Assembly (NCBI GenBank): GCA_021735425.1
Contig: JAIPGZ010000010.1
Span: 1 to 33,443 of the forward strand
DNA length: 33,443 nucleotides
Origin: Candidatus Altimarinota bacterium
GTDB lineage: Bacteria > Patescibacteriota > Gracilibacteria > JAHISY01
Direction: 5' to 3'
Shown piece by piece: positions 8,365 to 15,174 of this stretch; positions within the stretch are counted from its first letter, which is position 1, and the number at the start of each line of letters is the position of its first letter. Both the position numbers and the translations under genes were made by a program. The notes beneath the pieces were generated by a model. The model had not been told where the DNA came from. It searched no databases and saw nothing but the letters and a program-made list of their open reading frames with translations.

Positions 8365-8694
8365 ATGAATAATTTAGTATCGTTACATGCCGTCGCCAAA
8401 AGGTTGCCCGCTCAGATAATCCGCGAACTTGGGATGCATCACCTGTCTCCCGAAGACAAACGCGCATTCGCCGAGGATGTATGGCAACGCGTTGATGAGC
8501 GACTGTATGAATTAATTTGGGAGGGTGCTGCGAATGATGAGGTGATGGACTCACTACAAACAGAATACGAAATCAATCCTAACCTAACCCCTGAAGAAGT
8601 AATTACAATTCTGATGGAATCTCAGCCAGATTTACCAGAAAAAATTGAACAAGAACTAGAAAATATTTATCAAGAGTTAATTAAACATAATTAA
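8365..8694 (+). CDS. Small acidic helical protein, DUF5663-like
   Basis: 109 aa, predicted all-helical and acidic. The first half (IIRELGMHHLSPEDKRAFAE, then a VDERL-type segment) resembles my memory of DUF5663, a short helical CPR domain; this was not checked. It lies three bases after the 851-aa gene and one base before the 389-aa membrane gene, so the three are surely co-transcribed and probably act together. A small acidic protein between two larger partners could be an adaptor or chaperone, but that is only positional inference. Confidence 0.75.
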   Translation: MNNLVSLHAVAKRLPAQIIRELGMHHLSPEDKRAFAEDVWQRVDERLYELIWEGAANDEVMDSLQTEYEINPNLTPEEVITILMESQPDLPEKIEQELENIYQELIKHN

Positions 8695-8695
8695 A

Positions 8696-9865
8696 ATGGC
8701 ATCAGATGCTAAAAATATCGAAACAACAGGACCAAATATCCAAGATCTCGACGCATACGAGGCTCCAAAAGAAAATGTCGGCAAGGAGGCTTTGAAGAAA
8801 AAAATCGGGGTAGACACGAAAATTCATCTCTCAGATATCCAGGCCAGAATAGAGAAAGACAACACAGGCAAAAGTGCGAGCGAGGCGATAAATCCATCTA
8901 AATGGATTGCCGACCAAAAAACTATTGAACAAATTGAAAAAGTTTTACCTGCTTCAAAAGCTCGTGATGCCCTCATCCATGGTTTAAAATTAAGAATCGA
9001 AGGACCGTTGAACACCGCAGATGAACCATTTGCCATGAAGGCTGAAGAAAAACTTAGCCTGATCAAATCTCAGCTACTCGAACGAGGTGCGTTTCGTCAG
9101 GAAGTGGAAGATCATAAAACTGAACTTCTTAAAGGTGGAGTAATCAAAAATACTGGAAAATCCCTCGAAAGATTAGGTGAAAAACTTAAAGGTCTGGAAG
9201 GTGTAGAGTTGGTGCTAGCTGTTGGAGTTGGGATATTCGCCCTCACCAGCCTTTATAATATTTTCAAAAAGGAGGGAGGCAAAGAATCAATCCTCAAAGT
9301 AGCAGCCCGCTGGGGCGCCTTGGCGCTTGCTGGAAATTTTGTTGTCTCTGGCTTGAGAAAAGATGGTAAAGGATTATTTGGATCTGCTAAAGAACTTTAT
9401 GCCAAGACTCTAGATAGCACGGGAGTCAAAGGTGAAATACCAACTTCTGAACAACTCAAAGATAAAAATATTAATTTAAATAGTGATTTTGCTGAAGAAA
9501 TCATAGCAACGTCAAATATCTCACTTGAAACAACCATCGCAACTTGGCACGCTAATCGAAACAAAAAAAGTATTTCTCGCCAAGAGCTTGGCATTTCTTC
9601 TAAATTCGAAGGCAAACTTAATGATAAACAGTTATTTAGTTTGGTGGACTCACTCCTTCGAGAATACCCAAAAAACATGAAGTCATATTTTAAAAAAGGT
9701 TCAGAGGAAGAAAAAATCCTCCAAGCAGATGAAAATGATGGCTACCGACTGGTTGAAAAATGGTACCTCAATAACCCTGAGATTAAAGAAAACATGACCC
9801 TTGGAAAACTTTGGATGGATTACATGCTTGACGACCCTCCTCCAGGATATGAGCAACTGGCGTAA
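8696..9865 (+). CDS. Membrane protein of the three-gene cluster
   Basis: 389 aa. A long hydrophilic N-terminal half (1-165) is followed by two hydrophobic helices at about 169-189 (ELVLAVGVGIFALTSLY) and 199-219 (ARWGALALAGNFVVSGL) with a short basic loop between, so both ends face the same side, probably the cytoplasm. The C-terminal region (about 260-389) is helical and charged and ends in a Pro-rich LDDPPPGYEQ tail. Pairing with a coiled-coil partner and an acidic small protein suggests a membrane-linked complex. No known domain is recognised. Confidence 0.85.
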   Translation: MASDAKNIETTGPNIQDLDAYEAPKENVGKEALKKKIGVDTKIHLSDIQARIEKDNTGKSASEAINPSKWIADQKTIEQIEKVLPASKARDALIHGLKLRIEGPLNTADEPFAMKAEEKLSLIKSQLLERGAFRQEVEDHKTELLKGGVIKNTGKSLERLGEKLKGLEGVELVLAVGVGIFALTSLYNIFKKEGGKESILKVAARWGALALAGNFVVSGLRKDGKGLFGSAKELYAKTLDSTGVKGEIPTSEQLKDKNINLNSDFAEEIIATSNISLETTIATWHANRNKKSISRQELGISSKFEGKLNDKQLFSLVDSLLREYPKNMKSYFKKGSEEEKILQADENDGYRLVEKWYLNNPEIKENMTLGKLWMDYMLDDPPPGYEQLA

Positions 9866-9893
9866 AAATTTATTTCTCACGTCCTCCCCTCTC

Positions 9894-9902
9894 TGCTAAA
9901 CT
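9894..9902 (+). promoter_or_regulatory. Extended -10 ahead of the Gly/Cys micro-ORF
   Basis: TGC TAAACT, an extended -10 of the kind repeated across this window, 29 bases ahead of the ATG at 9932. The -35 is poor. Confidence 0.35.
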
Positions 9903-9931
9903 ACCTCTTGTTTTTCATTTAACTTTTTACT

Positions 9932-10018
9932 ATGAAAACTTTTGAAGGTGGCTGCGGCGGCGGATGCTGCTCATTCGATGGCGGTTGTGGCGGAAATTGC
10001 GGAAGCTGCGGAAAATAA
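9932..10018 (+). CDS. Gly/Cys-rich micropeptide (28 aa)
   Basis: A 28-codon ORF, ATG to TAA, starting MKTFEGG and ending GSCGK. It has six cysteines (residues 8, 12, 13, 19, 23, 26) and twelve glycines, with spaced GGC motifs. Both TGC and TGT, and GGC, GGT and GGA, are used, so the pattern is at the amino-acid level rather than a DNA repeat. It stands alone between the 389-aa gene and ispE (tail to tail, one base apart) with an extended -10 upstream. Cys/Gly-rich short peptides include metal binders and precursors of modified peptides; no maturation enzyme is seen here, so function is open. It could also be a chance ORF. Confidence 0.5.
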   Translation: MKTFEGGCGGGCCSFDGGCGGNCGSCGK

Positions 10019-10019
10019 T

Positions 10020-10868
10020 TCAACCACGGATTTTCGCGACGAAGACTGAGCCGAATTTGTCGAGTTTTTGAATAATCTCACGATTCGGTCTTTTTTGGAA
10101 AAGCCCAAAAATCGCTGACCCACTCCCCGACAAGCTTGCCAATTTGGCACCATTTTTGGTGAGCTGATTTTTGATTTTTCGTAACTCCGGAAACTGTCTG
10201 AAAACAACCTTTTCGAAATCATTTCGCAGTTGGCAGTTAGCAGTTAGCAGTTTGCAGTTTTTTTTCATTTTAGAATTTGGAATTTGGAATTTATTTGAAA
10301 ATTGAAAATTAAAAATTGAAAATTTCGAAAACGCCCAGCCTGTCGAAATCGAAATCGGCGGAATAACCACCACCACATTTTTAGGAAAACTTTCAGCCAA
10401 TTCTGCGTTTTCGAGCAACTCTCCCCGTCCCCGCCCGCGTTGAATCCCCGCCTCGAGAAAAAAAGGCACATCCGAGCCAAGGCTCTCCGCCAGACTTTTT
10501 AGCTTCGCTTTTTTCAATTTCAGCTGCCAAAGTTTATTCAGACTTTTCAGCGTCGTCGCTGCATCGCTACTCCCCCCACCCAGCCCAGCGCCAATTGGAA
10601 TTCTTTTTTTGAGGAGAATGTCGACTCCCACTTTGCGAGAAGTGAATTTTTGAAGCAACCACGAGGCTTTCCATACCAAATTTTCTTTAGGAATAATTTT
10701 CGCATTCTCTACTTTGATGCGAATCTTCCCATCCTCACGAAGTTTGAACTCCAAATCATCATACAAACCAATCCGCGCAAAAATCGTCTCCAAATCATGA
10801 AAACCATCAGCTCTTTTACCGAGAATTTTTAGACCGAGATTAATCTTGGCAAAAGCTCTAGTTTTCAT
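10020..10868 (-). CDS. ispE: 4-diphosphocytidyl-2-C-methyl-D-erythritol kinase
   Basis: Phosphorylates CDP-methylerythritol with ATP, the fourth MEP step. GHMP-kinase features are present: AFAKINLGLKI at the N-terminus with K9, the ATP loop PIGAGLGGGSSDAA (91-104), catalytic D133 in GSDVPFF, and the C-terminal SLSGSGSAIFG (245-255). I place the start at the ATG at 10868 because the conserved sequence begins MKTRAFAKIN; an upstream start would add 17 AT-encoded residues. Length is 282 aa. Residues about 184-215 are an in-frame insertion encoded by simple repeats (see findings), between STGWAFSK and NDFEK. It follows ispDF and dxr on the same strand, 115 bases downstream of ispDF, with no Shine-Dalgarno. 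Confidence 0.92.
   Translation of the reverse strand: MKTRAFAKINLGLKILGKRADGFHDLETIFARIGLYDDLEFKLREDGKIRIKVENAKIIPKENLVWKASWLLQKFTSRKVGVDILLKKRIPIGAGLGGGSSDAATTLKSLNKLWQLKLKKAKLKSLAESLGSDVPFFLEAGIQRGRGRGELLENAELAESFPKNVVVVIPPISISTGWAFSKFSIFNFQFSNKFQIPNSKMKKNCKLLTANCQLRNDFEKVVFRQFPELRKIKNQLTKNGAKLASLSGSGSAIFGLFQKRPNREIIQKLDKFGSVFVAKIRG
10224..10328. repeat. Simple-repeat tract inside ispE
   Basis: Two tracts lie side by side: about five copies of a GCAGTT(A/G/T) unit (10226-10260) and AATTTGGAATTTGG / AAAATTGAAAATT-type words (10270-10328). A 16-base piece, CAGTTTGCAGTTTTTT, recurs in the intergenic region near 20720 (opposite strand). Confidence 0.7.
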
Positions 10869-10983
10869 AATTTTTACAATTTTGTAATTTTTAATTTTAT
10901 AAATAAAGCTTAAATCCAAATTTTTAAAAATTATAAAATTAAAATTTATTTAAAAATTAGAAAAATTCAAAAATTAAAAATTC
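10869..10983. other. AT-rich spacer between ispDF and ispE
   Basis: About 115 bases made almost only of A and T in overlapping AAAATT/TTTAAAA words, similar to the spacer near 27410-27440. No gene or clear promoter is seen. Confidence 0.5.
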
Positions 10984-12087
10984 CTACAAACTCTTTAGCA
11001 ACACAACGACAAACACTTGCAATCCTTCCCCTCTCCCAAAGGCGGTCAGCCCTTCACCCGTCGTCGCGACGAGACCGATTCGCGAACTTTCGAGCGCGAG
11101 CATTTTGGACAAATTTTTTCGAATTTTGGGAAAATGTTTTTCCAAAATTGGCCGACTACCCTCGATTGAGATTGCTAAATTTTCAATCGTGAAATCGGCC
11201 TTCTTTAGTTTGGTTAGAACGACCGCCAAATATTTTTGAGAATCTTTGACGCCTCGACCACACATCGCGTCAGAAAAAGTAGAAAGCGAACCGCCACCGA
11301 GTGCCGTTGAAATTGCGTTCGTGAGCGCGTGCAAAATTACATCGCCGTCAGAATTCGCCTGCAAACCGCCGGTCGGAGAAATCCGAACACCACCAAGAAT
11401 AAGCGATTTTTTCTTTTCGGAAAATTTGTGAGAATCGTGACCGAGACCGACTCGGTTTTCTTTTGGCAAATCTCCTGGTCGGGTAATTTTGCGATTCCGT
11501 GAATCCGCCGCGAGAATTTTAATTCTGGCACCAGCTAATTCAGCAAGCTGAATTTCATCCGTTGTTTCAATTTTTTGTGAATTCGCAATTTTCAAACCTC
11601 GCTCCAAAAAATCTTTTTTTGCGATTTGCGGTGTCTCCATCAGCCAAATTTTTTGACGTGGCAAAGTTTTTGTTTCAAGGCGAACTGTCGAATCAGCACG
11701 ACGCGCAGCTCCTGCCGCATCGTATTTTTTAAGAGAACTCGCGAGCCGTGAAATTTCTGATTTCGTCGCAAAAGGATTAGCCGCGTTGTGCGAAAGCACT
11801 ATTTTTTCGGAGCAAAATTGTAATCCAATTTCCAAACTTTTTTGGCGAAAATTGCCACCCGCCACAATTTTAGAAATTTTTTGAAAATCGGCGGTTAACT
11901 TTTTGGCGAGCGAAATTTCTGATTTTGGGACGACCAAAATGATTTCTGAAATCTCGGGGGAATTTTCAAAAAGTTCGAGGGAATGTAAAAACATTTCCCG
12001 CCCATCGGTTTTTACAAAAGCTTTCGGAGCTGGACTTTTCAAGCGCTCCCCGCCTCCTGCCGCAAGTAAAATTGCTGAAATTTTCAT
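10984..12087 (-). CDS. ispDF: Bifunctional IspD/IspF enzyme of the MEP pathway
   Basis: 367 aa that fuse two enzymes: an IspD cytidylyltransferase (about 1-205) and an IspF MECDP synthase (about 212-367). IspD shows the nucleotide-binding start ILLAAGGGERLKSPAPKAF. The usual HDAARPF motif reads HNAANPF (100-106), changing the Asp and Arg. IspF keeps the metal ligands D218 and H220 (GLGHDSH), H253 in SDGDVILHAL and the ATTGEGL...GRGEGL end (341-355). Its GDIGxHFPD loop is altered to GGSLSTFSD. Fused IspDF occurs in several bacterial groups. The ATG overlaps the dxr stop by four bases (ATGA), indicating translational coupling. Both activities are likely but the substitutions leave some doubt about IspD. 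Confidence 0.93.
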   Translation of the reverse strand: MKISAILLAAGGGERLKSPAPKAFVKTDGREMFLHSLELFENSPEISEIILVVPKSEISLAKKLTADFQKISKIVAGGNFRQKSLEIGLQFCSEKIVLSHNAANPFATKSEISRLASSLKKYDAAGAARRADSTVRLETKTLPRQKIWLMETPQIAKKDFLERGLKIANSQKIETTDEIQLAELAGARIKILAADSRNRKITRPGDLPKENRVGLGHDSHKFSEKKKSLILGGVRISPTGGLQANSDGDVILHALTNAISTALGGGSLSTFSDAMCGRGVKDSQKYLAVVLTKLKKADFTIENLAISIEGSRPILEKHFPKIRKNLSKMLALESSRIGLVATTGEGLTAFGRGEGLQVFVVVLLKSL

Positions 12088-13163
12088 CGGAAAGAATTTA
12101 CAGTCGCAAAAATATTTTTCAAATTCGCTGGTTTTTGTTGAATTTTTTCCAAACTTTTAGCAGTTAATTTCGCAATTTCAGGAAAGGCGATTTCACCAGC
12201 GAGGAATTTTTTTCCAAAAAATTCAGAAGCCGCTCCGGCAGCCGCCGGGAAAATGCCGCCACGTTTCGCGGCCTCGAGAGTCGTGAAAAAAAGCGGATAA
12301 CGATTTTTCTCAATTGGACGAAACTCTAAATTTCGCCCAACGAGATCTAATTTTGCGACCGAATCTTCTTGCCGTTCACCGCCGAAAAGCGCGAGTGAAA
12401 TTGGCAATTTCATCGACGGTAACGACATCTGAGCGAAAAGATTGCCATCAGTCGTCTCAACCAAAGCGTGGACGAAAGATTGAGGGTGAATGACGGCAGA
12501 AATTTTTTCGAGTGGAAAATCAAAAAGATGCGCCGCCTCAACAATCTCGAAAGCCTTGTTTGCCAACGTCGCGCAATCGAGCGTAATTTTCGGACCCATC
12601 GACCAAGTCGGATGGCGGAGAACTTTTTGTGGCGAGATTTTGGGGAATTTGGAAAGCGGCGTATCCCGCAGCGCCCCGCCAGACGCGGTCAAAATTATGC
12701 GGCGGACTTTTTCGCGTGGAATTTTTTCGAGTAATTGCCAAACCGCAGAATGTTCCGAATCGACTGGGAAAATTTTAACGCCGAATTTTTTGGCAGAATT
12801 CATCACAATTTTACCCGCCAAAACGAGCGATTCTTTGTTCGCCAGCGCGACGGAATTACGCGCCTGAATCGCGGCGAGCGTCGGTGGCAGACCGGCCACG
12901 CCAGCAATTGCCGAGACGACTAAATCGCATTTTTGGCTCGCCAGCTTGTTGAAAGAGATAATTTTTTGGTTTGGAAATTTTTCAGGACGATTTGTCGCGA
13001 TAAATTTGGGACGAAACTCGGAAATTTGCTTTTTAAGGAGTTGCCAATTGTTTCCCCCTGCCAGCCCGACAATTTTAAATTTTTTCGAAAATTCTCGGAC
13101 TAAATCGAGCGTTTGTCGACCAATTGAACCAGTCGAGCCGAGAAGAATTATTCTCCTTTTCAC
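12084..13163 (-). CDS. dxr: 1-deoxy-D-xylulose 5-phosphate reductoisomerase
   Basis: Converts DXP to 2-C-methylerythritol 4-phosphate with NADPH, the committed MEP step. Conserved features are visible: the Rossmann loop LLGSTGSIG near the start, ALANKESLVLAGK, metal-site VDSEHSAVWQ, ASGGALRD, and HPTWSMGPKITLD followed by NKAFEIVEAAHLF. I chose the GTG at 13163 (359 aa), which begins right before the conserved RRIILLGSTGSIG. The longer reading from 13226 would run into the divergent gene's promoter and start. It is first in the operon dxr-ispDF-ispE and overlaps ispDF by four bases. dxs, ispG and ispH are not in the window. Confidence 0.95.
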   Translation of the reverse strand: MKRRIILLGSTGSIGRQTLDLVREFSKKFKIVGLAGGNNWQLLKKQISEFRPKFIATNRPEKFPNQKIISFNKLASQKCDLVVSAIAGVAGLPPTLAAIQARNSVALANKESLVLAGKIVMNSAKKFGVKIFPVDSEHSAVWQLLEKIPREKVRRIILTASGGALRDTPLSKFPKISPQKVLRHPTWSMGPKITLDCATLANKAFEIVEAAHLFDFPLEKISAVIHPQSFVHALVETTDGNLFAQMSLPSMKLPISLALFGGERQEDSVAKLDLVGRNLEFRPIEKNRYPLFFTTLEAAKRGGIFPAAAGAASEFFGKKFLAGEIAFPEIAKLTAKSLEKIQQKPANLKNIFATVNSFR

Positions 13164-13186
13164 TCGCGGAATTTTAACGCAAAAGC

Positions 13187-13214
13187 TTGTTTTTTGGTGA
13201 GAATTGTTTAAAAT
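13187..13214 (+). promoter_or_regulatory. Promoter of the Pro-rich hypothetical gene
   Basis: TTGTTT (13187-13192), 16 bases, TAAAAT (13209-13214), ending ten bases before the ATG at 13225. It would give a leaderless or nearly leaderless mRNA. Confidence 0.55.
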
Positions 13215-13224
13215 TCTAATCAAC

Positions 13225-13761
13225 ATGTCTGATAAAAATACTCAAAATCCGAATCCACCATCTAATGCTGGTGCAACTCCTCCGCCACCACCAAAAGACG
13301 ATAGTGTGACCCCGCCGACCGACGGCGCGAAGCCAAAAGGTGCCTCACCACTACAGTCGGATGAAGAACTGTCTGAAGATCAATTCATCACCGGTGGCGA
13401 TGATCATAGCTTCATCACAAGTGTGCCTGTACCCACCCATCCGAATTCCCAATTTGACGAGAAGAAATTTTTAGAGCTTTTAGCAAAGTCGATTTCCCTT
13501 ACCAAGACCGAGAAGCAGCGGATTATTTCGTCGATTCCGAAACTGAGCCAATACCAAATTGACGAGCTAATGCGGATTTTTGAAGAAGAACAAAAGAAAT
13601 TTGCGGAGCTGAACAGTAAACACGAAGATCAACTCAAAGCGCTCGAAGACAAACACAAAGACGACTGGAACGATATCGAGCTACAATCAAAGCAGGACGC
13701 CAAGAAAAAAGAAGACGACGATGAGGCGACAAAATTACGTAAACAAATGGGACTGGAGTAA
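13225..13761 (+). CDS. Hypothetical protein, Pro-rich then helical
   Basis: 178 aa from the ATG at 13225; a TTG seven codons earlier overlaps the promoter. The first 55 residues are low-complexity with runs of Pro (ATPPPPPKDD), Asp and Gly, probably disordered. Residues about 80-115 contain a possible small helical domain (FLELLAKSISLTKTEKQRII), followed by a highly charged Lys/Glu/Asp-rich coil to the C-terminus. No signal peptide or membrane helix, so cytoplasmic. It is divergent from dxr. No family is recognised; a scaffold or adaptor role is possible but unsupported. Confidence 0.8.
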   Translation: MSDKNTQNPNPPSNAGATPPPPPKDDSVTPPTDGAKPKGASPLQSDEELSEDQFITGGDDHSFITSVPVPTHPNSQFDEKKFLELLAKSISLTKTEKQRIISSIPKLSQYQIDELMRIFEEEQKKFAELNSKHEDQLKALEDKHKDDWNDIELQSKQDAKKKEDDDEATKLRKQMGLE

Positions 13762-13768
13762 TATTTAA

Positions 13769-13902
13769 GGTGTTCAAAGTGTTCAATCGCTCGCTCCGCT
13801 CGCTTGTTCGAATTGTTTGTAAAAAGGCAAGAGCTGAATTTCAGTCAGCGGCACGTTTGAACATCTCGAACAATTAGAACATCTCGAACACTTCGAACAT
13901 CA
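13769..13902. repeat. Inverted GTTC/GAAC repeat element
   Basis: Left arm GGTGTTCAAAGTGTTC (from 13769) pairs with right arm CGAACACTTCGAACATC (13885-13901), about 14 of 17 matching. Further GAACATCTCGAACA-type copies fill the right side and a CGCTCG tract the left. It fills the whole gap between two convergent genes and touches the stop codon at 13900. No gene is seen inside. Confidence 0.6.
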
Positions 13903-14355
13903 CTTCGCCTTCCCCGTTTTCGACGCGCCGCAGTAAGGACAAATAGACCAATTTTTGGAAACAAGTTTGTGGCATTTTTTACAATGCTGGCGCGCTTCTT
14001 CACCACAGTGAGGACAAAACTGAAAAACTAAAGGCAACGGTTTTTCGCACTTCGGACAAAGCTCTTCGTTTTCTGCCAAAGCTTTGTGCTCCAGATCTTC
14101 GTGATATCTTTCAATTAAAGTTTTTTGCGGTCGAATAATTAGGTAAATCAACAAGCCAAAAACATTTAAAACAATCGCGAGTAAAATAACAAAAACCTGA
14201 AAAACAAGATTTTTAGTCCTCCCAACAACATCCCGCGCAACCCAAATAACCAACGCAACCCAAAGTACAAAAACATAAACAAAGATACCCCGCAGACTAA
14301 TCCCCATCCAATCGTTGGGTTGAAAATTAATAAGATAGTCCAAAATTTCATTCAT
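13900..14355 (-). CDS. Two-helix membrane protein with double zinc ribbon
   Basis: 151 aa. Two hydrophobic helices (about 20-40 and 50-73) are followed by a linker and two CxxC...CxxC zinc ribbons: C100/C103/C114/C117 and C125/C128/C139/C142. This is the common layout of membrane-tethered double zinc-ribbon proteins whose ribbon lies in the cytoplasm. It starts nine bases after the Lgt-like gene's stop, so the two are probably one operon. No DNA-binding or enzymatic motif is visible; a role in protein or membrane assembly is only a guess. Confidence 0.87.
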   Translation of the reverse strand: MNEILDYLINFQPNDWMGISLRGIFVYVFVLWVALVIWVARDVVGRTKNLVFQVFVILLAIVLNVFGLLIYLIIRPQKTLIERYHEDLEHKALAENEELCPKCEKPLPLVFQFCPHCGEEARQHCKKCHKLVSKNWSICPYCGASKTGKAK

Positions 14356-14364
14356 TGACCAAAA

Positions 14365-15141
14365 TTAATTGATGTTCAGCTCTCCGCTCCTCGCCTCATG
14401 AGCAGAATGTTTCATTTTGACGACGAGAGCCGCCGCGAGAATCGCCAAAAAGAGCGTGAAGTATTGCGAAGCTCGCAAAGGTCCGAAAACAACTGCCGAA
14501 TCACCCCGTAAAAAATCGAGAAAAAAGTAAGTCAGCGACAAAGTGAGTAAAAGAAAAACTCCCGCTTTACCAGCTTTAGTCGTATTTTTGAAAACAAAAG
14601 AGGCGGCAATAAAAAAACCTAAAGCAAAAATCGCCGCGTAGATTTGAGTCGGATGAATAGGAATTGTGGAATAACCCACCGCATCTGGATTAGTGAAAGT
14701 CACTCCCCATGGCAGCATAGTTTGGGTACCGTAAGCGCTACCAGCAAGAAAAGTGCCAAGATGGTGAAAAACTAAAGTAACCGCAGCAGTAAGCAAAATC
14801 AAATCTAGCCAAACAAAAAAGTTTTCGTTAAATTTGCGCGTCAGCACCCCAAGCGTAACGAGAAACCCGATTGAGCCACCAAAAAAACTGAAACCTCCAC
14901 TTTTGGATCCTAGAGAAAAAAAATCGAGCCAAGCATAGTTGTGAAGCAAAATCTCTGTCAATCTGGCACAAAACAAGGCGGCAAGCAGAAGAATAAAAAA
15001 ATTATCAGCCAGAAATCTAAGCACAACTCGCTTCCGCCGCGCCGCGAAAAAAAGCTGGATAGCCCCCGCCAAAATCCCAATTGCTAAGGCAATGTTGTAA
15101 GTCGGAATAAAAACACCCGCTATTTCAAAAAAAGGAAACAT
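14365..15141 (-). CDS. Lgt-like membrane protein, degenerate signature
   Basis: 258 aa, about seven membrane helices, aligning by eye to prolipoprotein diacylglyceryl transferase (Lgt), which lipidates lipoprotein cysteines from phosphatidylglycerol. Shared features are the start FEIAGVFIPTYNIALAIGIL, the GGSIGF segment, IHPTQIYAAIFAL (162-174) and the FLDFLRGD helix near 207-214. However, the Lgt signature G-R-x-G-N-F-x-N-x-E reads HHLGTFLAGSAYG (126-138), so the Arg, both Asn and the Glu are replaced, and the essential His before GG is Phe (FFGGS). It may be an active divergent enzyme, or a paralogue with another job. It starts its own operon with the zinc-ribbon gene. Confidence 0.75.
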   Translation of the reverse strand: MFPFFEIAGVFIPTYNIALAIGILAGAIQLFFAARRKRVVLRFLADNFFILLLAALFCARLTEILLHNYAWLDFFSLGSKSGGFSFFGGSIGFLVTLGVLTRKFNENFFVWLDLILLTAAVTLVFHHLGTFLAGSAYGTQTMLPWGVTFTNPDAVGYSTIPIHPTQIYAAIFALGFFIAASFVFKNTTKAGKAGVFLLLTLSLTYFFLDFLRGDSAVVFGPLRASQYFTLFLAILAAALVVKMKHSAHEARSGELNIN

Positions 15142-15150
15142 CGAGAGTTA

Positions 15151-15156
15151 ATTTTA
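15151..15156 (-). promoter_or_regulatory. -10 element of the Lgt-like gene
   Basis: TAAAAT on the minus strand ends nine bases before the ATG at 15141; the -35 is weak. This spacing predicts a leaderless or near-leaderless transcript. Confidence 0.45.
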
Positions 15157-15174
15157 CCCTCTCGAGACGAAGTT

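Noticed and set aside
12468-12867. Two plus-strand ORFs inside dxr
   Set aside because: They oppose conserved Dxr motifs and are rich in Arg/Asn/Phe typical of antisense reading.
13769-13902. Possible CRISPR array
   Set aside because: Repeats are short, of both orientations and unevenly spaced; no cas genes are near.
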